NCBI GenBank assembly: GCA_025997415.1
Contig: BNUO01000074.1
Location: forward strand, 1 to 9,680
Length of the DNA: 9,680 bases
Origin: Campylobacterota bacterium
GTDB taxonomy: Bacteria > Campylobacterota > Campylobacteria > Campylobacterales > SZUA-545
Direction of reading: 5' to 3'
Position 1 is the first letter of the stretch. Every line of letters starts with the position of its first letter. The notes under the pieces were generated by a model. The model did no database searches and was not told the DNA's origin. It saw only the letters and a list, made by a program, of their open reading frames with translations. The position numbers were made by a program, and so were the translations under genes. Shown here in pieces: positions 1-7,597 of the stretch.

Positions 1-68
1 GAGGGAGTGCAACGACCGAAGAATCTAAAGACAAACACAGATTCTTCGGCTTCGCCTCAGAATGACAA
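1..68. repeat. Intergenic repeat fragment with 11-bp inverted repeat
   Basis: CCGAAGAATCT at 16-26 is the exact reverse complement of AGATTCTTCGG at 39-49, with a 12-nt loop, so the transcript could form a strong hairpin on either strand. It is followed by a stretch ending in CCTCAGAATGACA (about 54-66). From memory, closely similar wording recurs as dispersed intergenic repeats in several bacterial genomes; I cannot confirm copies elsewhere in this genome. The element is probably cut by the window start. It lies 86 bp beyond the kdsD stop and could end that transcript, but no T-run follows the stem on either strand. Confidence 0.6.
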
Positions 69-134
69 TGGGAGGCGTATAGTATGACAGAGCATGACCC
101 TTACCACGAGGGATTGTTCATGGTGCAGCGCAAT

Positions 135-1109
135 TTACCTTCGTCTTGTCAGTGCGGCGCGGTATGGGAGCAGTCCGACGAGATTTCCCTGCGCGTCAAG
201 CACGATCATCTGATGAACTTTAAGCAAATCCATCAGTTCTTCAGCTTCAGCTAAACGCATATCGGGCGTGATCGTCTTGGGGCTGCGAGTCATCATCTCG
301 GCAGCGGTGAGCGCGAAAAATCCCTCGCTATTTGCCTCCGCCGATCGCCTAATATCGCCATCGGTTACAACGCCGAGCAGTTTTCCAGCCGCATTGCAGA
401 CAATCGCAATTCCCAGTTTGCCCAGCGTCATACTTCGCAGTACATCAAGCGCGATCGTTTCGCTTGCAACGATCGGCAGACGATCCAGCGCCACCATTTC
501 GTGTTCTACGCGGGTCAAAAGCCGCCTTCCCAAATTACCTCCGGGGTGAAAGCGTGCAAAGTTTTCCGCTTTGAAATCTCTAGCGTCCATCAGCGCGACT
601 GCAAGCGCGTCTCCAATAACCAGCGCGGCTGTCGTGGAGCTGGTTGGCGCGAGTTTCAGCAGGCACGCCTCCTCATCTACGGCGCAGTCAAGATGAAAAT
701 CCGCCGCCTGCGCCAGCGTGGAGTTTGCGTTGCCCGTAAGCGCGATGATTGTGTTGCCCTGATCTTGCAAAAACGGCACGATTTTGAGCGTCTCGTCGGT
801 CTCGCCAGAGCTGGAAAGTAGCAGCAGCACATCGCGCGGATCGATCATTCCCAGATCGCCGTGATAGGCTTCCGCAGGGTGCAGAAAAAAGCTCGGCGTG
901 CCTGTGCTGGCAAGGGTTGCCGCGATCTTCTGTCCGATCAGCCCCGACTTGCCCATTCCGCTGACGATCGTCTTTCCCTCGCAAGCCAAAATCGCCTTCG
1001 CCGCCCCCTCGAATGCCGTGCCGTTTGCCTCCAGCCGCGCCTCAAGTTTGGCGATCTCGTCCGCTTCAATTTTGATAACTCGCTTTGCCCTTTCAACTAA
1101 TGTTGTCAT
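135..1109 (-). CDS. kdsD: D-arabinose 5-phosphate isomerase KdsD/KpsF family
   Basis: This cytoplasmic enzyme interconverts D-ribulose 5-phosphate and D-arabinose 5-phosphate, the first step towards the LPS sugar Kdo. The 324-aa protein has the family's full length: an N-terminal SIS domain (about residues 35-175) with GMGKSG at 51-56, HGDLGM at 83-88, PTSSTTAAL at 155-163 and FHPGGNLGRRL at 187-197, then two CBS domains (about 205-262 and 270-322). The E. coli catalytic residues as I remember them (K59, E111, E152, H193) map with a constant offset of five to K54, E106, E147 and H188, all present. The ATG at 1107-1109 is preceded by GAAGGAA (minus strand, 1114-1120), a good ribosome-binding site. 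The gene overlaps the end of the upstream heptosyltransferase gene by 17 bp, so the two are probably co-transcribed and translationally coupled. The position in an LPS locus favours the LPS role over a capsule (KpsF) role. Confidence 0.95.
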   Translation of the reverse strand: MTTLVERAKRVIKIEADEIAKLEARLEANGTAFEGAAKAILACEGKTIVSGMGKSGLIGQKIAATLASTGTPSFFLHPAEAYHGDLGMIDPRDVLLLLSSSGETDETLKIVPFLQDQGNTIIALTGNANSTLAQAADFHLDCAVDEEACLLKLAPTSSTTAALVIGDALAVALMDARDFKAENFARFHPGGNLGRRLLTRVEHEMVALDRLPIVASETIALDVLRSMTLGKLGIAIVCNAAGKLLGVVTDGDIRRSAEANSEGFFALTAAEMMTRSPKTITPDMRLAEAEELMDLLKVHQMIVLDAQGNLVGLLPYRAALTRRR

Positions 1110-2133
1110 ACCGTTCCTTCATTACTTTTTCGATCATCTCCGTTACCGCTTCGATCCCAATCTCGCTCATTGCCAGCGGATCGCGCACCCTCGTGCCAAA
1201 CTTGACCTCGCTGGGCGTTTTACCGCAAAACCGTTTTAGCGCCTGCTCGTAGCGATCGACGGTGTAGCTTGGGCGTTGAAACGGCGCGGCGCGGCGCGGA
1301 TCGGCTGCGGCAATCAGCGCGATCGCGGGTGTGCCGAGCGCGGCGGCAAAATGCCCCGGTCCGCTGTCGGGCGCAACGACAAAGAGCGCATTCTTAATCA
1401 GCGCAAGTAATCCTTTGATCGTGGTTATTCCTACTGCATCGATCGGCTCAGTTTTTGCCAAACGCTTGATCTCGTCCGTAAAAACGCGATCGGCTTTTGC
1501 GCCGCTGAGTACCGCGACAACTCCGTATCGTTCGCGCACGAAGTCGATCACAGCGGCGTAACCAGCCGCCGTCCAGTTGCGCCAGTTGCGCCGAACTTGG
1601 TTGGCGACAGGGCTGATCACACAGTAGCGAACGCCGTTTGTGATCGCGTCCGCCTCTGCCTTCGCTTCGTCAGGAATTGTCAGTTTGTATTCGATCGCGA
1701 GATCGGTTGCGCCCAGCGCGCGGGCAAAGTCGATACCGTTTTCGATCAGGTGTGCGCACTCGTGGGGGGCGATCGTTTGGTTCGTAAAAAACCTCTGAAA
1801 ATCCTTCGATCGTGCGCGATCGTAACCGAGTCGAACATCGGCTTTGACAAAGAGCGAAAGCGCCGAAGCTCGCAGCGACTCCTGCGCCATCAAAAGATAG
1901 TCAAACCGTCTGCCCAAGAGCGTTCGTCCTAGCTCAAACGCGCCGCTTAGTCCGCTTGTTTTGTCGTAGATCACAAACTCCGCCCCCTCCAAACCGCGCA
2001 CCAGCTCATACTCAAGCGGCGAGATGATCCACACGATCTCGGCACGCGGAAAATTGCGGCGCAAGATGTGAAACGCGGGCAAAAACAGGCAGACATCGCC
2101 CAGCGCAGAGAGACGAATAATACAGATTTTCAT
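1093..2133 (-). CDS. GT9 family ADP-heptose:LPS heptosyltransferase-like protein
   Basis: A 346-aa GT9 glycosyltransferase, probably adding heptose to the LPS inner core at the cytoplasmic face of the inner membrane. The N-terminus MKICIIRLSALGDV carries the conserved early Asp (D13) of WaaC/WaaF enzymes. A central basic motif RRNWRNW (171-177) sits where the family has a catalytic lysine/arginine region, and DSGPGH (246-251) followed by a Gly/Ala-rich helix is the C-terminal nucleotide-sugar motif. The frame can be extended to a TTG at 2184, but the extra 17 residues do not look like the family, and that TTG would overlap the start of the divergent gene, so I chose the ATG at 2131-2133. No clear ribosome-binding site precedes it. 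First gene of a unit with kdsD. Whether it is WaaC, WaaF or a later heptosyltransferase (WaaQ-like) cannot be decided from sequence alone, so no symbol is given. Confidence 0.88.
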   Translation of the reverse strand: MKICIIRLSALGDVCLFLPAFHILRRNFPRAEIVWIISPLEYELVRGLEGAEFVIYDKTSGLSGAFELGRTLLGRRFDYLLMAQESLRASALSLFVKADVRLGYDRARSKDFQRFFTNQTIAPHECAHLIENGIDFARALGATDLAIEYKLTIPDEAKAEADAITNGVRYCVISPVANQVRRNWRNWTAAGYAAVIDFVRERYGVVAVLSGAKADRVFTDEIKRLAKTEPIDAVGITTIKGLLALIKNALFVVAPDSGPGHFAAALGTPAIALIAAADPRRAAPFQRPSYTVDRYEQALKRFCGKTPSEVKFGTRVRDPLAMSEIGIEAVTEMIEKVMKERYDNIS

Positions 2134-2183
2134 CGCGCGATTGTACACAAAACTTTCAAGCGGCAAATGAGTATGATTGCGCA
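2134..2183. promoter_or_regulatory. 50-bp divergent intergenic region with paired -10-like hexamers
   Basis: This short gap separates the divergent heptosyltransferase and GT2 start codons and must hold both promoters unless one is internal to a gene. On the plus strand TATGAT (2172-2177) lies six bases before the ATG at 2184. On the minus strand TACAAT (+ coordinates 2140-2145) lies six bases before the ATG at 2133. Neither start has a visible purine-rich ribosome-binding site. If both hexamers are used, both mRNAs would begin at or next to the start codon (leaderless or nearly so). No convincing -35 boxes are present, so this is a suggestion only. Confidence 0.3.
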
Positions 2184-2969
2184 ATGAGTATTTCAGTGGC
2201 GATCATCACATTCAACGAGCAGCACAATCTAGCCAGAACTCTAGCGGCAATCAAGCCGATCGCAGACGAGATCGTGGTTGTCGATTCCAACTCAACCGAT
2301 GGAACGCGGTCGATCGCGCGGGATTTTAAGGCGCGTATTTTCAAGGAAGATTTCAAGGGACATATCGCGCAAAAAAACAGCGCGTTAGATAAATGTACAA
2401 TGGATTGGATTTTGGCGATCGACGCCGATGAAGTCGTTGATAAAACGCTGGCGAGCGCGATCAGAGAGGCTGTTAAACAAGAGGGTTTTGACGGATTCAA
2501 GATCAGCCGAAAGTCGATCTATCTAGGCAAAACAATCAACTATATGTGGCAGCCTGATATTCATTTGCGGCTTGTGCGCCGTGCGGCAACTCCTAGCTGG
2601 GGCGGCTACGATCCGCACGATAAACTATTTATCACAAGCGGCTCGGGAAAAATCGGAAAACTTAATGGTATCTTACAGCACTATTCGTATAGAAATCTAA
2701 ACGATCACTGGAACAAAACCGTAAAATATGCGCATATTTCCGCCGAATCTTATGCGAAAATGGGCAGACGATTTCGTCTGTATAAACTGCTCTTTAGTCC
2801 TCTCTTTGCATTTTTGAAAAACTATATCTTTCGCGGTGGATTTATAGACGGCATAAGAGGTGTTTTTGCAGCCTCTAGTCAGATTGTTTCGATCTTTCTA
2901 AAATATGCGTTTCTCTGGGAGATTGAGCATAGAAAAAAACAACACCATTCAAAAAAGGAGAGACGATGA
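2184..2969 (+). CDS. GT2 glycosyltransferase, WaaE/KdtX type (LPS core)
   Basis: A 261-aa family 2 glycosyltransferase of the WaaE/KdtX group, whose characterised members add glucose to the inner-core heptose of LPS. The GT-A fold signature is clear: start [22 protein letters not shown] at 32-41, and the metal-binding DAD at 80-82. Group features are YDPHDKL at 132-138 and [10 protein letters not shown] at 207-216 near the C-terminus, which is basic and partly hydrophobic (about 188-240) and fits a peripheral membrane enzyme. The ATG at 2184 gives the expected N-terminus directly at the first beta strand; no ribosome-binding site is evident. The stop overlaps the next start as ATGA (2966-2969). 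Acceptor and sugar are inferred from the family only. Confidence 0.85.
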   Translation: MSISVAIITFNEQHNLARTLAAIKPIADEIVVVDSNSTDGTRSIARDFKARIFKEDFKGHIAQKNSALDKCTMDWILAIDADEVVDKTLASAIREAVKQEGFDGFKISRKSIYLGKTINYMWQPDIHLRLVRRAATPSWGGYDPHDKLFITSGSGKIGKLNGILQHYSYRNLNDHWNKTVKYAHISAESYAKMGRRFRLYKLLFSPLFAFLKNYIFRGGFIDGIRGVFAASSQIVSIFLKYAFLWEIEHRKKQHHSKKERR

Positions 2970-3901
2970 AAAAACGCTATTTAGTTACCGGCGGAGCCGG
3001 ATTTTTGGGCAGCCATCTATGCGAGCGGTTGCTAAAAGACGGGCACGAAGTTCTATGTGTGGATAACTTCTTTACGGGTAATAAACAAAACATCGTTCAT
3101 CTGATGGATAATCCATACTTTGAAGTGCTGCGGCATGACATTACTTTTCCGCTTTTTGTCGAGGTTGATGCGATCTTTAATCTCGCTTGTCCCGCAAGCC
3201 CAGTTCATTATCAGTTCGATCCCGTACAAACGACAAAAACCAGCGTTTTGGGCGCGATCAATATGTTGGGTCTTGCAAAAAGACTTCGCATTCCAATCTT
3301 TCAAGCAAGCACCAGCGAAGTCTATGGCGATCCTGAAATTCACCCGCAGCCCGAAAGCTATCGCGGATCGGTCAATCCGATCGGAATTCGCGCATGTTAT
3401 GACGAGGGAAAACGGTGTGCGGAAACGCTATTTTTTGACTACCACCGCCAGCATAAACTCTCGATCAAAGTTGTGCGGATTTTCAACACTTACGGTCCGC
3501 GAATGCACCCGCAAGATGGACGAGTTGTCAGTAACTTTATCGTTCAAGCGTTAGGTGGGCAGCCGATCACAATTTACGGTCAAGGATCGCAAACACGCAG
3601 CTTCTGTTTCGTCTCCGATCTGATCGAAGGCTTTGTGCGAATGATGAACTCTTCCGCAGATTTTACGGGACCTGTCAATCTAGGAAACCCCGATGAGTTT
3701 ACGATCTTACAGCTTGCGCAAAAGGTGATTGAACTGACAAAAAGTAGCAGCAAAATCGTCTATCAACCGCTGCCGCAAGACGATCCGTTGCAACGCAAAC
3801 CTGTGATTGATCTCGCGCGCGAAAAGCTCGGTTGGCAGCCAACGATCAAGCTCGAAGATGGGTTAATTAAGACAATCGAATACTTTCGATCGTCGCTATG
3901 A
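2966..3901 (+). CDS. UDP-glucuronate decarboxylase (UDP-xylose synthase)
   Basis: A 311-aa extended short-chain dehydrogenase/reductase that most resembles UDP-glucuronate decarboxylases, which oxidise, decarboxylate and reduce UDP-glucuronate to UDP-xylose using bound NAD. The sequence shows the Rossmann motif [11 protein letters not shown] (8-18), STSEVYG (115-121) with the catalytic-type Thr and Glu, the YxxxK pair Y145/K149, [10 protein letters not shown] (171-180), DGRVVSNF (184-191) and GSQTRSF (207-213). The [13 protein letters not shown] combination is typical of this group rather than of GalE. A strong AAAGGAG (2954-2960) sits five bases before the ATG, inside the end of the GT2 gene. 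The gene overlaps its neighbour at each end by four bases (ATGA), so translation is probably coupled across the unit. A dTDP-glucose 4,6-dehydratase-like activity is the main alternative. Confidence 0.87.
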   Translation: MKKRYLVTGGAGFLGSHLCERLLKDGHEVLCVDNFFTGNKQNIVHLMDNPYFEVLRHDITFPLFVEVDAIFNLACPASPVHYQFDPVQTTKTSVLGAINMLGLAKRLRIPIFQASTSEVYGDPEIHPQPESYRGSVNPIGIRACYDEGKRCAETLFFDYHRQHKLSIKVVRIFNTYGPRMHPQDGRVVSNFIVQALGGQPITIYGQGSQTRSFCFVSDLIEGFVRMMNSSADFTGPVNLGNPDEFTILQLAQKVIELTKSSSKIVYQPLPQDDPLQRKPVIDLAREKLGWQPTIKLEDGLIKTIEYFRSSL

Positions 3902-5001
3902 CCATCTGGTTTATCACCAACGACGCTAGAGATGAAGCGGGCGGCGCATTTCATTCACAAAAGGCGCTGATCGAATCATTAAATCGCGCAGGGCATAAAA
4001 CAGTGATGATCGCCACCAAAAAACGAGGCGGCGAAAAAACGCAGAGTTTTGAGGTGCGTTTTATGACTGCTAAAGGCGATCTGGGGCGGCTTTTTCAGCT
4101 TAAAACAATGATCGCCAGCGATCGCCCCGACGCGGTTGTTGGCAATATGAATCCGCAGATTATTCTTGTTTCGCTTGCCTCGCTTTTTCCCAGCGTTGGG
4201 TGTAAAGTCTTTGGCATTTTTCGTATGGGCGATGACTTTATGAAGTTGGGACACTCGGTTTTATATCTTCCTCTGCGGCGCATTTTAGGCTGGATATTTT
4301 CTAAACTTGACGGAGCGATCGCTATTTCCGATTTTACCGCAGAGATTGTGCAAAAAACATATTATCTTAAACAAAAACCAACAACGATCTACAATCCGTT
4401 TGATCTAGCATTTATTCGCGATCGAGCGGCAAATGACGATCCGCAATTTACAAAAAAAACGATCGTCAGCGTCGGTCGTTTGTGCCCCCAAAAAGCGCAG
4501 CGCTATCTCGTGCTTTTAGCAGAAAAACTGCGCGAAAAACGGGAGGATTTTGAGATTTTGATCATCGGCGAGGGCGGCGATCGCGCTATGCTCGAAACGA
4601 TGATCGCCGAAGGCGAACTAGGCGCGTTTGTAAAACTACTCGGTCATCAGCAAAATCCGTTTAGTTTTATGGCGCGCGCAGACTGTTTTGTACTCACCAG
4701 CGCACACGAGGGTTTTGGGCGAGTTGTGGCGGAGAGTATGGCGCTTGGTGTGCCTGTAGTCGCATTTCGCGCACCGGGGGGCGGGCATATAGAACTACTG
4801 GAAAATGGGCGCGGTTTTTTAGCGCCGTTTGGCGACATCGATGCGCTTGCTACGATCGTTAATAATCTATTTGATTCACCCGCGACGGGTCAAATTGCAG
4901 CTCAAAAGGCGAGCGAGTTTGTCGAAACGCTAACAACCGAAAAAATCGCCGCGCAACTCGTTGATCTAATCATCAGCAAGTTTGCCCAACAGTCCAATTA
5001 G
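3898..5001 (+). CDS. GT4 family glycosyltransferase
   Basis: A 367-aa retaining glycosyltransferase of the GT-B fold, family GT4, acting in the cytoplasm on a lipid-linked glycan. The N-terminal half carries the acceptor-side Rossmann domain with an early GGAFHSQ stretch (15-21), where the family has its Gly-rich loop. The C-terminal half holds [10 protein letters not shown] (191-200), [10 protein letters not shown] (224-233) and the donor-binding E-x7-E pair E271/E279 in EGFGRVVAE, followed by ALGVPVVA. The start codon overlaps the decarboxylase stop as ATGA (3898-3901) with no separate ribosome-binding site, so it is probably translated by coupling. Being directly after the UDP-xylose synthase, it may transfer the pentose, but that is inference; GT4 donors cannot be read from sequence. 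Its last 36 bp overlap the convergent nnr gene. Confidence 0.88.
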   Translation: MTIWFITNDARDEAGGAFHSQKALIESLNRAGHKTVMIATKKRGGEKTQSFEVRFMTAKGDLGRLFQLKTMIASDRPDAVVGNMNPQIILVSLASLFPSVGCKVFGIFRMGDDFMKLGHSVLYLPLRRILGWIFSKLDGAIAISDFTAEIVQKTYYLKQKPTTIYNPFDLAFIRDRAANDDPQFTKKTIVSVGRLCPQKAQRYLVLLAEKLREKREDFEILIIGEGGDRAMLETMIAEGELGAFVKLLGHQQNPFSFMARADCFVLTSAHEGFGRVVAESMALGVPVVAFRAPGGGHIELLENGRGFLAPFGDIDALATIVNNLFDSPATGQIAAQKASEFVETLTTEKIAAQLVDLIISKFAQQSN

Positions 5002-6369
5002 ATCGGTTGGCAACATCGAAAAATCCGCATCTTCGTATCGCTGCGCCGCTTTTGTGTGTGCAAGACTTGCGTTGATCGCCGCTTCGAGCGGCAGATACCC
5101 CTGAACGATAAGCGATCCGATCATTCCCGCCAGTACATCGCCGCTGCCCCCCTTTGCCAAAACGGGCGATCCGTGCGGATTGAGAAATCGCCGCCCGCCG
5201 TTTGCGATAATCACATTCGCGCCTTTGAGTACCAGCACGACATTGGGGTAGGCGTTGCTAAACTCAAGAGTGAGCTTGAGCCTGTTTTCCTGTACATCGG
5301 CAACGGTCGGTTTGCCAAATCCACAGCGGCTAAGTAGCAGCGCAAACTCCTTTGGGTGCGGCGTGAGTACGAGTGGTTTTGCTCGCGCGAGGAGATCCAA
5401 GACGATCGGGCGCGAAAACGCATCGGCGTCCAAAACAACGGGCAGATCGCCCGCGATCTCCAGCAGCTCTGCGTCAATAAACGACTCGCCAAGCCCCATA
5501 CCAAACGCGATCGCACCCGTTCCCGCGATCGGTTTTGTCGATTGCAGCAGATCGTAGGGCAGATGAATGTGGTGTTCGCGGCTAATGATCGTCGCAAGTC
5601 CCGCGCCAAAACGAAGCGCCGCCATAGCGCTCAAAAGCGCCGCGCCCGGCTTGTCGCCCATCACAACGGCAAAGTGTCCATAGCTGCCCTTGTGGCTGTC
5701 GTGAATGCGGCGAAACGGTAGCGCGAGATCGCTCATTTCCAGCAGAAAATCGTCGCTATGACCCATATACGCCTCGCGCGGCAGCCCCAGATCGCCGATC
5801 ACAATCTCTCCAGCGCGATCCTTTATGCGATCGTTAAAGAGCGCAAGTTTGGGCGCGCCCATCGTAACGGTCAGGTTCATCTTGGCGTTGGTGTCAAAAT
5901 TGCCGTCCTGCGAAACGCCGCTTGGCACATCACAGGCGATCTTAAACGCCGTCAGAGTCTCCATCGCTTTGACGATCGCCTCAGCGTGATCGTCGAGTTT
6001 GCGGTTAAAGCCGCTGCCAAAGAGCGCGTCAATGAGTACCGTACAGGGTTCGATCCCTTTGGTTTCACGAATCCGCAGGCGGCGAGCGCGTTCAAGCTGC
6101 TTTTCGCCAAGCCAACTGCTCGTGCCAAATGGCAGGTAGATGGCAGGCTCAAAGCCGTTTTCGAGGGCGAGAAGCCGTGCGAGCGCAAGCCCGTCCGCGC
6201 CGTTGTTGCCGCTTCCGCAGACGATCAAAACGCTTGCGGTGTCGAATCGTTTGACGATCTCGCGCTTGATCGCCAGCGCCGCGTGTTCCATCAGCAGCTC
6301 TTCGCTCATCAAAAAGCTCTCTACCGCCTGCTTGTCCAGATGTTGCGTGGATTCGTAAAGTGCGATCAC
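4966..6369 (-). CDS. nnr: Bifunctional NAD(P)H-hydrate epimerase / ADP-dependent dehydratase
   Basis: This enzyme repairs hydrated NADH and NADPH: the N-terminal domain epimerises the hydrate and the C-terminal domain dehydrates the S form using ADP. The 467-aa protein has both domains. The epimerase half (about 1-205) shows CGSGNNGADG (51-60), DALFGSG (114-120) and DVPSGV (147-152). The dehydratase half (about 215-467) shows HKGSYGH (226-232), LDADAF (313-318), TPHPKEF (336-342) and the nucleotide-binding GGSGDVLAGMIG (407-418). The start is GTG at 6367-6369; an AAGG lies eight bases upstream, across the flgB stop. It follows flgB after a nine-base gap on the same strand, so it is probably read from the flgB promoter. 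Its stop lies inside the end of the convergent GT4 gene. It is shorter than the E. coli fusion (about 515 aa as I recall), with no key motif missing. Confidence 0.94.
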   Translation of the reverse strand: MIALYESTQHLDKQAVESFLMSEELLMEHAALAIKREIVKRFDTASVLIVCGSGNNGADGLALARLLALENGFEPAIYLPFGTSSWLGEKQLERARRLRIRETKGIEPCTVLIDALFGSGFNRKLDDHAEAIVKAMETLTAFKIACDVPSGVSQDGNFDTNAKMNLTVTMGAPKLALFNDRIKDRAGEIVIGDLGLPREAYMGHSDDFLLEMSDLALPFRRIHDSHKGSYGHFAVVMGDKPGAALLSAMAALRFGAGLATIISREHHIHLPYDLLQSTKPIAGTGAIAFGMGLGESFIDAELLEIAGDLPVVLDADAFSRPIVLDLLARAKPLVLTPHPKEFALLLSRCGFGKPTVADVQENRLKLTLEFSNAYPNVVLVLKGANVIIANGGRRFLNPHGSPVLAKGGSGDVLAGMIGSLIVQGYLPLEAAINASLAHTKAAQRYEDADFSMLPTDLIGLLGKLADD

Positions 6370-6378
6370 GAATGCGCC

Positions 6379-6807
6379 TTAGGATAGGTTTCGGCTGGCA
6401 TCAAGCATCGCCGCAAAGATCGCGCGATTTTTCTGATATGCACTCGTCAGCGCGTTGTACATCACGCCGTTTTTGGAGAGTTCGCTCGTTTCAACATCGA
6501 GATCGACCGTATTGCCGTCGTTTCGCGCCATATGCCCATCGCGGTAAAACAGCACAGGTTTTTGCGGCGTTTGCGGCTTGGGATCGAGGTGCATCGGGCT
6601 TGTGTGAGCGAGGCGAAGCTGCTTTTTGAATCTGTGGTTAAACTCGTCGTCAGCCTGCTGTGCAAGCATTCCCTCAAAGTGAAGGTCTTTGGATCGGTAA
6701 AACGGCGTATCGACATTGGCAAGGTTGCTGCTGATCATATCTTGACGGGTCGCGCGGGAGTTGAGCGCCGCTTCAATGTATTTGCTTGAACGGTTTAATT
6801 CGATCAT
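6379..6807 (-). CDS. flgB: Flagellar basal-body rod protein FlgB
   Basis: FlgB is a proximal rod subunit of the flagellar basal body, exported by the flagellar type III apparatus and lacking a cleaved signal. The 142-aa length fits the family. The N-terminal heptad region contains the rod-protein signature ISSNLANVDTPFYRSKD (25-41), and the C-terminal helix (about 112-140, ending in NRAIFAAMLDASRNLS) is the matching assembly helix. The middle (45-100) is the variable part. The ATG at 6805-6807 is preceded by an AAGG about 11 bases away. A sigma-54-like site lies upstream at the expected distance. The usual partners flgC and fliE do not follow; nnr does, after nine bases. The gene is divergent from queC. 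Confidence 0.94.
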   Translation of the reverse strand: MIELNRSSKYIEAALNSRATRQDMISSNLANVDTPFYRSKDLHFEGMLAQQADDEFNHRFKKQLRLAHTSPMHLDPKPQTPQKPVLFYRDGHMARNDGNTVDLDVETSELSKNGVMYNALTSAYQKNRAIFAAMLDASRNLS

Positions 6808-6833
6808 CTATCAAGCCTTGTGGGTGGTTTAAT

Positions 6834-6860
6834 CGTGATTTTACAGCAAAAAACATTCCG
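6834..6860 (-). promoter_or_regulatory. Sigma-54 (-24/-12) promoter of flgB
   Basis: Read on the minus strand, CGGAATGTTTTTTGCTG has GG (6859-6858) and GC (6847-6846) separated by exactly ten bases, the invariant spacing of RpoN promoters, with TTGC at the -12 element as in the consensus. The predicted start is near 6835, giving a leader of about 27 nt to the flgB ATG. Rod and hook genes in Campylobacter are known to depend on RpoN, so the position in front of flgB supports the call. The -24 half (GGAAT instead of GGCAC) is imperfect but resembles Campylobacter variants. No enhancer site for a FlgR-type activator was identified. Confidence 0.68.
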
Positions 6861-6902
6861 TAATGCGCCGAACTTGCGGCGTGGGTTTTTGCTGGGTCGT
6901 AT

Positions 6903-6908
6903 TACAAT
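6903..6908 (+). promoter_or_regulatory. Possible -10 element for queC
   Basis: TACAAT lies about 23 bases before the queC ATG and would start transcription near 6915 with a short leader holding the ribosome-binding site. No -35 hexamer stands at 17 bp; the closest candidate, TTGCGG at 6874-6879, is 23 bp away. Weak -35 use is common in Campylobacterota promoters, so the call is kept with low confidence. Confidence 0.35.
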
Positions 6909-6931
6909 TCACCGCAAAAACAGGAGCGCGA

Positions 6932-7597
6932 ATGGCAAAATCGGTCTGTATTGTTTCCGGCGGAATGGACAGCGCAACGGCTATGGCGGCAAGGATCGGC
7001 GCGGGCAAGGAGATCATCGGCGTACACTTTGACTACAACCAGCGCACAATGATCAAAGAACGAAAATCATTTAATGCGCTGATGGATTTTTATAAAATCG
7101 ATCGCCGTTTTACGATCGATCTATCTTTTTTTGGCACGATCGGAGCGAGCGCACTGACCGATCGTTCTATCGCCGTTCCGCATGAGTTTAGCGGCGGAGT
7201 GCCGATCACATATGTACCATTTCGCAACGGCATATTTCTATCGATCGCCGCCGCTATTGCAGAAAAGGAGGGGGCGGACGAGATTGTCATCGGCGCAGTC
7301 GAGGAGGACAGCAGCGGTTATCCCGACTGCCGCGAAGATTTTTTGCGCTCGATCGAAGGTGCGATCGCACTAGGCACGCGCGACGAGACAAATATCGCGT
7401 TAAAAGCGCCGCTTGTACATTTAAGCAAAATGCAGATCGTTAGCGAGGCAGTTAAACTAAAAGTACCACTAAATCTCACTTGGAGCTGCTACGAAAACGA
7501 TGATCTCGCCTGCGGCATCTGCGAAAGCTGCCAACTAAGACTAAAAGGCTTCGCCCTCGCGGGAGTTGCCGATCCGATCGATTATGTAGATAAGTAG
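6932..7597 (+). CDS. queC: 7-cyano-7-deazaguanine synthase QueC
   Basis: QueC converts 7-carboxy-7-deazaguanine to the nitrile preQ0 with ammonia and ATP, in the pathway to queuosine in tRNA. The 221-aa protein has the ATP-pyrophosphatase loop SGGMDS at 9-14, the conserved TYVPFRNG (93-100), GAVEEDSSGYPDCREDF (121-137), and a C-terminal zinc site made by C186, C194, C197 and C200 (WSCYEND followed by CGICESC). Length and motifs are those of a complete enzyme. The frame runs back to 6863, but the ATG at 6932 is chosen because AGGAG at 6922-6926 lies five bases upstream and the protein then starts just before its first beta strand. It is divergent from flgB; nothing on the same strand follows for about 380 bp. 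Other queuosine genes are not in the window. Confidence 0.96.
   Translation: MAKSVCIVSGGMDSATAMAARIGAGKEIIGVHFDYNQRTMIKERKSFNALMDFYKIDRRFTIDLSFFGTIGASALTDRSIAVPHEFSGGVPITYVPFRNGIFLSIAAAIAEKEGADEIVIGAVEEDSSGYPDCREDFLRSIEGAIALGTRDETNIALKAPLVHLSKMQIVSEAVKLKVPLNLTWSCYENDDLACGICESCQLRLKGFALAGVADPIDYVDK

Noticed and set aside
84..254. 56-codon frame on the plus strand with GGGAGG upstream
   Set aside because: Most of it lies antisense to the conserved CBS domain of kdsD and it has no recognisable content.
2134..2184. Longer heptosyltransferase starting at TTG 2184
   Set aside because: The extra 17 residues lack family character and would overlap the start of the divergent gene; the ATG at 2133 gives the canonical N-terminus.
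5758..6387. 209-codon open frame antisense to nnr
   Set aside because: It has no domain character, and the opposite strand is an unmistakable Nnr; long antisense frames are expected in such codon usage.
6863..6931. Longer QueC starting at 6863
   Set aside because: The extension does not resemble QueC, and the ATG at 6932 has a well-placed AGGAG.
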